From NCBI RefSeq assembly GCF_947259545.1, contig NZ_CAMYMK010000009.1, forward strand, positions 310,001-374,000: DNA of 64,000 nucleotides. Direction: 5' to 3'. The position numbers were made by a program, and so were the translations under genes. Position 1 is the first letter of the stretch. Each line of letters begins with the position of its first letter. Shown in pieces: positions 9,770-17,560 of this stretch. A model generated the notes under the pieces. The model saw only the letters and a program-made list of their open reading frames with translations. It was not told the origin of the DNA and did no database searches. This DNA is from an uncultured Marinobacter sp. (GTDB lineage: Bacteria; Pseudomonadota; Gammaproteobacteria; Pseudomonadales; Oleiphilaceae).

Positions 9770-12008
9770 TCAACACCTGCGGACCTAACAACCGTAGAAT
9801 TTCGTCTGCCGTGGTCAGTCCATCCTCCAGCTTTTTCAGTGCGTCATCCAGCAATATTTCCATGCCTTGCTCCTGCGCAATATGTTCAATCTGCATTGCG
9901 CTGGCGCCTTCAGTGATGGCAATTCTCAAGGTTTCATTCATGGTCAGCACTTCGTGAATTGCGACTCGTCCTTTGTAGCCTTTGTGGCATTTTTCACAGC
10001 CCCTGCCCTGATAGAAGGTCAGGTTGGCATCCGTAAACTTTGGGCCAAGCTGGTCAAGAACCTCTGTGGGTGGTGCAATCTCCTCTCGACAGCTCGAACA
10101 GATTCGGCGTACCAGACGCTGGGCAATGATGGCCTCAAGGGCTGAGGCCAGAACGAACGGCTTTAGGCCCAGATCGAGTAGGCGAGCAACCGTCGCCGCT
10201 GCGGAGCTGGTGTGTAATGTGGAATACACCAGGTGCCCGGTCATGGCAGCGTGGAATGCTACATCGGCGGTTTCCTCATCGCGGATTTCCCCCAACAGGA
10301 TTACATCTGGATCCTGTCGCAGGATGGCCCGTAACACGCTGGCAAAGCTCAGCCCAATTCGCTCCTTTACAGGCACCTGGCCTGCCATGTCTACGTGGAA
10401 TTCTACCGGGTCTTCGATAGTGACGTAATTACGTTCCGGGGAAGCATTGTGCTGCAGCAGGGCATACAGAGTGGTGGTTTTACCGCTGCCGGTGGGGCCT
10501 GTGGCCAGGATAATGCCTTGGGGCTTGGCCACCACGTGCATCAGCCGTTTTCGGTTATGCTCCGACAAACCCAGATCTTCAAGGGATTGTGCCGATGACT
10601 GACGCTCCAGAACCCGCATCACCACTTTCTCTCCATTAATGGTCGGAAGTGTGGAAATGCGCAGATCGACAATCCGCATGGGAGTTTTTACGGTAATGCG
10701 GCCGTCCTGGGGTTTGCGACGCTCGGTAATGTCCAGTTCCGCCATCACCTTGATTCGCGATACAACGGACATTAATAGGTTGGTCGGAATATGGATCTTG
10801 TCCTGTAGCACGCCGTCAATCCGGTAGCGGACCACCAGGGATTTAGTGCGTGGGTGCACGTGGATGTCACTAGCGCTCAGGCGCAAGGCTTCTAAGATAA
10901 TAGCGTTGACCAGACGGATCGCTGGTGGCTCTTCCGAGCTGCCGAGCAACTGCTCCAGTGATTCCTTCTCGATATCTTCATCCAGGACAATCTCGATGCC
11001 CTCGTAGGGATCATCTGTGCCGACCTTGGTAGCGATATCATCCAGGTCGTTGGTTTCCCCGAAAATTTCTGCCAGCTTGGCCTGCATCTGCGAGGTTTCG
11101 CACAGCAGCGGATGGATCGTGTAGCCGGTCATGAAACCGAGCTCGTCGATAAGGTTCACATCCATGGGGTCGACCATGGCCAAGCGCAGGCGCTGTCCCT
11201 GTACACGCAGCGGTAATACCAATTGGCGAGTACAGATCTTCTGGGGAATCAGGGACAGCAGGCTGGGGTCTGGTTGGAATTCCCGCAGGTCAATTTCCTC
11301 GAACATCATGTCATCCCGCAGCATTTCATACACCTTGCGGAAATCGACCCATTCATGTTTGAGAAGCTGACGCACCACGGGGGTTTTCTGGCTTTGCATT
11401 TCCCGGTGCAGTTGCTGGATCTGCTGAGGATTCAGCCAGCCTTTCTTGTGCAGCAGGATCGCCAGTTGACTGCGGTTGGTGGCTGTCAGCTTACTGATGG
11501 TTTCCAGATCTTTGCTCTGCTTTTCTGTTTGTCGTTCAAGTGAACGGGTACGCTGGATCAGCTCATACTGCTCCAGAGCCAGAGCAATGGTCAGGCGAAT
11601 ATCGTCATCGTTCCAGGGTTTGAGAATGAATCGGTAAACCGCGCCATCCTTGATGGACCCCATGACAGCGTCGGTGTTGGCGTGGCCGGTGAGCATGATG
11701 CGGATGGTCTGGGGCCATCGCTCGCGCACGTCCCGTAGTAGCTCGCTGCCGTTCATGCCTGGCATCATGAAATCGGTCATGATGAGTTCAACAGGCTGCT
11801 TCTCCAGGATTCGCAAGGCTTCTTCTGCACTGCGGGCAAACAACAGCTCATAGTTCTCGCGCTGGAATACCCGGCGCAATGAGGCCAGGATGTTGGGCTC
11901 ATCATCCACCAAAAGTAGCCGATAGGGGGCTTTCTTCTCTTCCTTTGGTGGTTCCGGTTCATTGCCGGTTTCCTGGCCGAAGAACAGTGACGCGTAGCGT
12001 TTCGCCAT
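9762..12008 (-). CDS. REC domain fused to GspE/PilB-type ATPase
   Basis: This 748-residue protein has a receiver domain (about 28-145, phospho-Asp79 in LIMTDFMMPG), a helical linker (150-185) and a GspE_N/MshEN-like region (185-330). The rest is a complete type II secretion/type IV pilus assembly ATPase, with Walker A GPTGSGKTTT, Walker B region DPDVILLGEIRDEET and two CxxC pairs (CSSC, CEKC) of the zinc subdomain. MshEN regions can bind c-di-GMP. The motif here is recognisable, but its leading Arg-Leu-Gly is replaced, so binding is uncertain. Such ATPases normally lack a receiver and lie beside pilin or secretin genes; none is nearby. Phosphorylation may switch the motor, or the ATPase fold may have been reused. 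Confidence 0.9.
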   Translation of the reverse strand: MAKRYASLFFGQETGNEPEPPKEEKKAPYRLLLVDDEPNILASLRRVFQRENYELLFARSAEEALRILEKQPVELIMTDFMMPGMNGSELLRDVRERWPQTIRIMLTGHANTDAVMGSIKDGAVYRFILKPWNDDDIRLTIALALEQYELIQRTRSLERQTEKQSKDLETISKLTATNRSQLAILLHKKGWLNPQQIQQLHREMQSQKTPVVRQLLKHEWVDFRKVYEMLRDDMMFEEIDLREFQPDPSLLSLIPQKICTRQLVLPLRVQGQRLRLAMVDPMDVNLIDELGFMTGYTIHPLLCETSQMQAKLAEIFGETNDLDDIATKVGTDDPYEGIEIVLDEDIEKESLEQLLGSSEEPPAIRLVNAIILEALRLSASDIHVHPRTKSLVVRYRIDGVLQDKIHIPTNLLMSVVSRIKVMAELDITERRKPQDGRITVKTPMRIVDLRISTLPTINGEKVVMRVLERQSSAQSLEDLGLSEHNRKRLMHVVAKPQGIILATGPTGSGKTTTLYALLQHNASPERNYVTIEDPVEFHVDMAGQVPVKERIGLSFASVLRAILRQDPDVILLGEIRDEETADVAFHAAMTGHLVYSTLHTSSAAATVARLLDLGLKPFVLASALEAIIAQRLVRRICSSCREEIAPPTEVLDQLGPKFTDANLTFYQGRGCEKCHKGYKGRVAIHEVLTMNETLRIAITEGASAMQIEHIAQEQGMEILLDDALKKLEDGLTTADEILRLLGPQVLNG

Positions 12009-12017
12009 GGTGGATCC

Positions 12018-13163
12018 TTATGTCGCCGGCAAGGTCAGGGTCACCCGTGTGCCTGCACCTTCCCGACTGTCTATCTTGATGGTGCCCCGGTGTGCGCGAA
12101 CCGTGTCGTGGGCGACCGTTAGCCCAAGGCCCGTGCCAGAACCGATCGGACGAGTGGTGTAGAAGGCATCAAACACCTGGCTGCGACTGGCGTCGGGAAT
12201 GCCGCAGCCGTTGTCCTGGATGACGATGTCCACCTCATTGTCCCGTGCGGCGGTTTTAACCAGGATGCGTCCCTGGCCTTTTTTCGGTTTAGCATCCAGC
12301 AGCGCGTGGGCGGCGTTGTCCAGCAGGTTATAAAGGCTCTGGGATATGCGTCCAGGGTGACAGGAAATTTTGGGCACATCGTTTAGTCGTTCCATTATGT
12401 GCAATTGATGGCCATGTTCAGTTTGCAGCAGGTGAATGGCACTGGTGAGCAATGCATTGACATCACACGGGGTGTAGTCGGCCTGGTCGATGCTGGAAAA
12501 GGTTTTCAGGTCCGAAACGATACTGGCAATACGCTTCGCCCCATCGACCGATTCCCCGATCAGGTCGTGGAAATCATCAAGCAGTTCGCGGTTCGCTTCT
12601 GTATCTGGTACAAGGCCCTGCAGATCTTCCAGGTAGTCCCTCGCCACTCTCAGGTTGCTGGAGATGAAGCCGATAGGGTTATTGATCTCATGAGCTACGC
12701 CCGCTGCCAAATGGCCGACCGACCTGAGGCGGGAACTTTCGTACAGGTCCTGTTGGGTCTGTTGGATGACTTCCACCTGATCATCAACACGTTGCTGCAG
12801 CTGGCCTGACAGTTCCCGATAACGGGCTTCAGAGGCCCTCAGGGCTTCGTTCTGGCGTTGAAGTTCGGCGTAACTTGCCTCTGTGGTGTCGTGATGGAGG
12901 CTTGCCGCCAATCGGTACTTGGCAATAAACATCATCAGGAACGACACCAGTTCGGACGCGGCCTGCCGTTCCCCTGGGGACGCACCGCCGGACAACCAGC
13001 CTACGGTCTCCAGGTTGAACTCGACTGCAACGGCATCGTCCTGTCGGTGTGGCGTTATGGTGACTGATTTCCGGCATAGCGCGCTCAAGGCGTGGGTAAG
13101 TCGCTGCAGCTGCTCTGCGGTCAGTAGATCATCCAGGGTGGGATCGTCTTCAAAACTACGCAC
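12018..13163 (-). CDS. soluble sensor histidine kinase
   Basis: This 381-residue kinase has no membrane segment. Residues 1-85 form an uncharacterised N-terminal domain, residues 90-145 a coiled coil, then comes HisKA with His158 in GVAHEINNPIG and an HATPase domain with NLLDNAAHAL, DNGCGI and GTGLGL. This HEINNP group often works with stand-alone receivers. The start is GTG at 13163, overlapping the GTPase stop by 8 bases. It ends nine bases before the REC-ATPase gene, whose receiver is a natural target. What it senses is not visible. Confidence 0.9.
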   Translation of the reverse strand: MRSFEDDPTLDDLLTAEQLQRLTHALSALCRKSVTITPHRQDDAVAVEFNLETVGWLSGGASPGERQAASELVSFLMMFIAKYRLAASLHHDTTEASYAELQRQNEALRASEARYRELSGQLQQRVDDQVEVIQQTQQDLYESSRLRSVGHLAAGVAHEINNPIGFISSNLRVARDYLEDLQGLVPDTEANRELLDDFHDLIGESVDGAKRIASIVSDLKTFSSIDQADYTPCDVNALLTSAIHLLQTEHGHQLHIMERLNDVPKISCHPGRISQSLYNLLDNAAHALLDAKPKKGQGRILVKTAARDNEVDIVIQDNGCGIPDASRSQVFDAFYTTRPIGSGTGLGLTVAHDTVRAHRGTIKIDSREGAGTRVTLTLPAT

Positions 13164-13824
13164 GATTCACCTCATGGCTGGCGCTTAGTCTGGTGATAAA
13201 CTGGCTGCGATCAATACCGTGACGGTTGGCGAGTTCAAATTCATTATCGATCTCGGTGTACAGTCGATCCAGTACAGTGCGTAAGGTTTCGATGACGCCC
13301 TGGCCGTGAAGGGCAGACGCCATGATCAACGGCGACCATGGCGTGACGGACCATCGCGCCTGCAGTACGGTTTCATCCACAGCGCCCGGAATGTCCCGTT
13401 TGTTGAATTGCACCGCCAGGGGAAGCGTGTCGATGTCCAGTCCGACTTTCTCGAGATTCTCTTCCAGGTTGCCAAAAGCGTTGGCGTTATTGTCTTGTTG
13501 GCTGGGCTGTGAGTCCGCAACGAAGACAACGGCATCTGCACGAGAGAGAACCGCTTTGCGGGTGCTGTCGTGCTGGACCTGCCCGGGAACGGTGTACAGC
13601 TTCAGGCGCAGATCGAGACCAGAATTGCTTTTCAGGCCGATGGGCAGCATGTCGAAGAAAAGCGTGCGGTCATCCCGGGTCTCAAGCACCATCAGTTCGC
13701 CCTTGCGCTCCGGGTTCAGCAGGGAGTGCAATTGCATCAGGTTGGTGGTCTTTCCGCTCAGGGCTGGACCGTAAAAAACCACCTTGAGGGCGAGCTTGTT
13801 GTCTTCCGAGGTATATTCAGCCAT
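13156..13824 (-). CDS. MglA-type small GTPase
   Basis: This 222-residue Ras-like GTPase has G1 GPALSGKTT (residues 19-27), the YTVPGQ motif (77-82) that marks the MglA family in place of DxxG, G4 NKRD (141-144) and a G5-like SALHG. MglA in Myxococcus sets cell polarity and controls type IV pili and gliding motors; bacterial relatives often sit with roadblock proteins. No roadblock/MglB gene is next to it here. About 30 extra C-terminal residues follow the core. Its setting between receiver proteins and just upstream of a REC-linked pilus-type ATPase suggests it links phospho-signalling to that motor, which is an inference. Confidence 0.88.
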   Translation of the reverse strand: MAEYTSEDNKLALKVVFYGPALSGKTTNLMQLHSLLNPERKGELMVLETRDDRTLFFDMLPIGLKSNSGLDLRLKLYTVPGQVQHDSTRKAVLSRADAVVFVADSQPSQQDNNANAFGNLEENLEKVGLDIDTLPLAVQFNKRDIPGAVDETVLQARWSVTPWSPLIMASALHGQGVIETLRTVLDRLYTEIDNEFELANRHGIDRSQFITRLSASHEVNRA

Positions 13825-13840
13825 GTTTTTTTAATCAAAG

Positions 13841-14365
13841 TCACTGATCGCTGATGAGGACAGAGCCGTCCGTATCCCGCTTTACGCGGGTAATTCCCGG
13901 GTTCTCCGATTCCAGCCTGAGTAATTCCTGCTCTCGCGCCCAGAGCATCTGCCTCTGTGCCTGAATCTCGGCTATAAGCCGTCGGTTTTCGGTCTTTAAC
14001 TCGTAAAGATCAATGGCGGATTTGATTGCGGCGACCACTTCGTATTCATCCCAGGGTTTCGACAGATAACGGTAGACCTCCGCCTGGTTAATGGCCTTGA
14101 TCATGGAGTTGCGGTCGCCGTAGGCACTCAACACCAATCGCATGGCGTCAGGTTGCCGTTGCTTGGCAAACTGGAGGTAGGTAACGCCATCCGCTGTGGG
14201 CATCTGGTAATCAGAGACGATGACCGCGTAATCATGCTCCAGCAGACCCTGAAGCGCTGATTCAACTGTTTCGTAGGTGTGAACGTCCCAGCCTTGTGGT
14301 CTCAGTAGACGTTTGAGGGCGCTCAGGATGTTGGGCTCATCATCCACTAGCTGGATCTTGATCAT
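13841..14365 (-). CDS. response regulator with C-terminal coiled tail
   Basis: This 174-residue protein has a receiver domain (1-120) with LVDDEPN, phospho-Asp52 in VIVSDYQMPT and the late motif YRYLSKPWDE. A helical tail follows (about 125-155), then a short polar end. There is no DNA-binding or enzymatic output. Its receiver closely resembles those of the REC-HD and REC-ATPase proteins in this run (SKPWDE/KPWDDE), consistent with local duplication. It overlaps the preceding gene through ATGA. Confidence 0.88.
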   Translation of the reverse strand: MIKIQLVDDEPNILSALKRLLRPQGWDVHTYETVESALQGLLEHDYAVIVSDYQMPTADGVTYLQFAKQRQPDAMRLVLSAYGDRNSMIKAINQAEVYRYLSKPWDEYEVVAAIKSAIDLYELKTENRRLIAEIQAQRQMLWAREQELLRLESENPGITRVKRDTDGSVLISDQ

Positions 14366-15708
14366 GATTCGTTCTCCGTTTCCTCGTCATCCGGGCGATG
14401 CACATACAGAGTGTAGCGGTATCCGTCCGGTTCTCCTTTTTCGAAGGAGGTGAGCTTGTCGATAAGAGGGGCGGTCAGTTCCTTGCCCTCGTTAAGCAGT
14501 AGCATGCCAGAGGCCGCGTACAGATTTTTTGCCAGCACCATGCCGGGCTTAACCCGCAGGGTGTCGAGTACCAGAATTTCCGGGTCGTCATGCTCTACGT
14601 CTGGCGCGACTTCCATGCAGACCTCCAGAAACTGATCTGCGATTTCTGGGTCGTACAGCCGGTCCTTATAACGCTTGATCAGTTTCAAGGCGTTGTCCCG
14701 CGACACCTTCCGTTCGAGGATCAGCCCATACTGCAATTCGATAAAATCCACCGCCAGACGCAAGATACGGGAACCATAGGGAATGTTCTTGCCCTGCAGT
14801 CGTTCCGGTACGCCATAGCCGTTCCACTTTTCCTGGTGATGGCGAATGATCCGCGCAGTTTCTTTCAGAGGCTCCAGGGCCATCAGTAGCTGTTCGCCTT
14901 GGATCGGATACTTGAGGTATTCCAAACGTTGGTCACGGTTCAACAGGTCCGAGGACGCAAAAAACAGCTCGTCGGGCCAGCCCAGTTTGCCGAGGTTATA
15001 GAGCGCGGCCGCCATAGAAAGATCCCGGGAGAGGTCTTCATCAAGATTGTGGTACTCGGCAAACGCTTTCACCATGGCAATGACCAGGGGGTTGGGCTGC
15101 TTGTGAACCGGCAGGCGTTTGGCGATCAGGCTGGAGAAAACCTCGGTGGTGGTTACGTAGCTTTGCTTGAGCTCAGTGTACGCAGCGTCCAGCATATCGG
15201 CCGTTTCTTTCAGTTCCTCCGTGCGAGCCAGCACCTTGTTTTCCAGGCTGGCGTTGAGCGCCTTGAGTTCCTTATTCTGCTTGCGCGTAAGCTTTTCCAA
15301 GGCCAGTCGGCGACGCTCTGAAAGCTGGAAAGCCAACGCCTGGCGAACAATGAGTTTCAGCTCTTCGTCATCCCACGGTTTACTAATATATCGGTAAATC
15401 TGTCCTTCATTGATAGCCTTGATAGTGGCGGTGACATCCGCATAGCCTGTCAGCAGGATTCGAATACAGAACGGCCATTTTTTCTTGATCTTTGCGAGCA
15501 GGGTCGGACCGTCCATGCCAGGCATCCTGGCATCGGATATCACCAGATCGAACTTCTGTTCCTCCATCATGGAAAGTGCGGCTTCACCGGACGTAGCCGT
15601 CTCCAACTCGTAAGGTTCCTTACGAAGGATGCGTTGCAGGCTCCGGAGAATGTTTTCCTCATCGTCAACCAACAACAGTCGAGCGGTTGTGGGTAATGAA
15701 TCGGCCAT
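14362..15708 (-). CDS. REC protein with degenerate HD-GYP domain
   Basis: This 448-residue protein has a receiver (10-125, phospho-Asp59 in LVISDARMPG), a coiled linker (130-185), an HD-GYP-like domain (about 190-345) and a C-terminal extension of about 90 residues. Its architecture is that of RpfG-type c-di-GMP phosphodiesterases, but the catalytic signatures are lost. The HD pair is Tyr237-Asn238 (AALYNLGKLG), the KHP histidine is Tyr (KYP), and the DGxGYP motif reads NGYGVP. The fold is probably kept for interaction rather than catalysis. Its start lies two bases past the kinase stop and its end overlaps the next receiver gene. Confidence 0.85.
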   Translation of the reverse strand: MADSLPTTARLLLVDDEENILRSLQRILRKEPYELETATSGEAALSMMEEQKFDLVISDARMPGMDGPTLLAKIKKKWPFCIRILLTGYADVTATIKAINEGQIYRYISKPWDDEELKLIVRQALAFQLSERRRLALEKLTRKQNKELKALNASLENKVLARTEELKETADMLDAAYTELKQSYVTTTEVFSSLIAKRLPVHKQPNPLVIAMVKAFAEYHNLDEDLSRDLSMAAALYNLGKLGWPDELFFASSDLLNRDQRLEYLKYPIQGEQLLMALEPLKETARIIRHHQEKWNGYGVPERLQGKNIPYGSRILRLAVDFIELQYGLILERKVSRDNALKLIKRYKDRLYDPEIADQFLEVCMEVAPDVEHDDPEILVLDTLRVKPGMVLAKNLYAASGMLLLNEGKELTAPLIDKLTSFEKGEPDGYRYTLYVHRPDDEETENES

Positions 15709-15710
15709 GA

Positions 15711-16583
15711 TCAGATTCTTCCGTGATCCGTCTTACTGTCGGTTTTACCCGGAGGCTGTGACGCAGGAAGCGTGATCCTGAAACAGGTGCCCTCACCAGG
15801 AACGCTATTAACTTCAATATGCCCGTTGTGCTTTTCGATGATATTGAACGATAGAGAGAGGCCAAGTCCTGTGCCTTTGCCAATCGGTTTGGTTGTGAAA
15901 AAGGGCTCGAAAATTCGGTTGAGATTATCTTGCGTAATGCCCTTACCGGTGTCCTCAACTTCGATGATCACCTTATCCTGCTGATGACAAGTGCGGATCG
16001 TGATACGCCCAAAATTATCAATAGCATGCGCCGCATTAATCAGCAGGTTCATCACCACCTGATTGATTTGCGAGATGATGCACTCCACCTGAGGGATGTC
16101 GGTAAACTCCTTGGTGATCTCGGCCTTGTACTTCAACTCGTTATTCACCAGGTTCAGCGTGGTTTCGATACCACGGTGAAGATCGGCAGGCTTGAATTCC
16201 TCCTCCTCAATGTGGGAGAAATCCTTCATGGCGGAGATGATAGTTTTGACCCGCTCGATACCCTCCCGGGATTCCGCCAGCAAATCGTTCAGATCCTCCC
16301 GAAGGAAATCGTAGTCAATATTCTGTTTGATTGCCCGCAAGTCATCGATAGACGCGGCGGAATCCACCGCATCGGTGAGTCGAAATAAATCTGAAAGGTA
16401 GGATTCCAAGCTTTGGAGATTTGAGTAAACATAGCCGACGGGGTTGTTTATCTCATGGGCTACGCCGGCGGCCAGTTGCCCGATCGCTGCCATTTTCTCT
16501 GATTGCAGTAACTGGCGATTTGCCTGCTCCAGCCTTTCGTTCAGTTTTTCCTGTTCGGGTACGGAAGATTCTGTATTTGGCAT
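15711..16583 (-). CDS. soluble sensor histidine kinase
   Basis: This is the first gene of the signalling run. I place the start at the ATG at 16583 (290 residues) rather than the TTG at 16631, because the ATG has GGA eight bases upstream and begins a natural coiled N-terminus. After a short coil comes HisKA with His43 in GVAHEINNPVG, then HATPase with NLLINAAHAI, DTGKGI and GTGLGL. There is no sensor domain, so input must come from a partner protein. Its HATPase and HEINNP box resemble those of the kinase at 12018, and the REC-HD protein directly downstream is the likely first target. Confidence 0.88.
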   Translation of the reverse strand: MPNTESSVPEQEKLNERLEQANRQLLQSEKMAAIGQLAAGVAHEINNPVGYVYSNLQSLESYLSDLFRLTDAVDSAASIDDLRAIKQNIDYDFLREDLNDLLAESREGIERVKTIISAMKDFSHIEEEEFKPADLHRGIETTLNLVNNELKYKAEITKEFTDIPQVECIISQINQVVMNLLINAAHAIDNFGRITIRTCHQQDKVIIEVEDTGKGITQDNLNRIFEPFFTTKPIGKGTGLGLSLSFNIIEKHNGHIEVNSVPGEGTCFRITLPASQPPGKTDSKTDHGRI

Positions 16584-16692
16584 ACACTGAGTCCGTTCGT
16601 TTCCATTGCTGTTATGCGGTGCGCAAGACAACCCAAGGTGATACGGGTGACCTTATTTCGGGCGGTGTATTGCGAATATGTGAACTGGCTCA

Positions 16693-16719
16693 AGTATAGA
16701 AGCTGTGAAATAGTATCAA
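16693..16719 (-). promoter_or_regulatory. possible promoter of the signalling operon
   Basis: On the minus strand TTGATA (16714-16719) is followed 15 bases later by TATACT (16693-16698), about 110 bases before the first kinase start. The boxes are good but the spacer is two bases short of the sigma-70 optimum, so this is a weak prediction. No other credible promoter is seen inside the run below it. Confidence 0.3.
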
Positions 16720-16826
16720 CGTTATTTTTGGTATCTGGGTTAAGGAAATTAGTTAATTAAAGTCATAAAGAGACTTTGGTTTTTGCGTTCAGGCGTGGGA
16801 GGCTCGCTTCTAAAAGTGGAGGCTGT

Positions 16827-17531
16827 ATGTCCGGTAATAATGTGCAATATTGCTTTGAGTTCAGTGATGGTAGTGAGTGGCGATGCGATGTGGCCATGGA
16901 CAGTGAGTATCAGGAAAGAAGCGCTGAGCTCCCAGAGTGGACGCGGCTGGGGTTTTATCAGTGTAGCCACTGCCCATTATCAACGACTGAAGTAAACTAC
17001 TGTCCATACGCAGTGGCGCTTCTGGGGCCAGCCAAGGCCACGGCTGACAGACCTTCCCACGAACCCGTAGCTGTTTCGGTAAATGTCCGTGACCGCGAAG
17101 TCCGAGCCGAAACAACCCTGCAACGTGCAATGGGATCATTGCTGGGGTTAATCGGACCTTTCTCTGGATGTCCGGTGACGGCGATCCTCCGGCCAATGGC
17201 CAGGTACCATCTACCACTCAGCTCCCCTGAGGAAACAGTAGTCCGTGCTTTTAGTACCTACTTGTTGGGGCAATATCTGCGGGATCAGCACAACGAAAGT
17301 GCGGATTGGAGTATGCAGGGGCTGCGCCGGATATACGCGGACCTGCGGCAGTTGAATCTCGGGATGAGCCAACGACTCAGAGCTAGTCAGAAAGAGGATG
17401 CGGGAGTCAACAGTTTCGTTTTGTTGGATTTGCTGGCGGCGGATGTTGGCTATGCTCTGGACCAATATGAAGGGGAGTTGGATGAAAGCTTTGGTGAGTT
17501 TTTGTCTGATGCCTCGCGAAAGACGGAATGA
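16827..17531 (+). CDS. unknown protein with Cys motif
   Basis: This protein of about 234 residues is not recognised. The ATG at 16827 is preferred because GGAGG lies four bases upstream; a TTG 51 bases earlier is the only alternative. Near residue 45 it has YQCSHC followed by NYCPYA, a Cys-x2-Cys-x9-Cys pattern that could bind metal. The rest is predicted helical and soluble, with no signal peptide or membrane segment. It is divergent from the signalling operon and convergent with the MATE gene. The shared intergenic region with the operon allows co-regulation, but nothing in the sequence proves it. Confidence 0.7.
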   Translation: MSGNNVQYCFEFSDGSEWRCDVAMDSEYQERSAELPEWTRLGFYQCSHCPLSTTEVNYCPYAVALLGPAKATADRPSHEPVAVSVNVRDREVRAETTLQRAMGSLLGLIGPFSGCPVTAILRPMARYHLPLSSPEETVVRAFSTYLLGQYLRDQHNESADWSMQGLRRIYADLRQLNLGMSQRLRASQKEDAGVNSFVLLDLLAADVGYALDQYEGELDESFGEFLSDASRKTE

Positions 17532-17560
17532 GCCTGCGTCATAGCCCTGGGTTCCGATGG

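Noticed and set aside
16584..16631. TTG-initiated 306-residue form of the first kinase
   Set aside because: The extra 16 residues lack a family counterpart, and the internal ATG has better initiation context.
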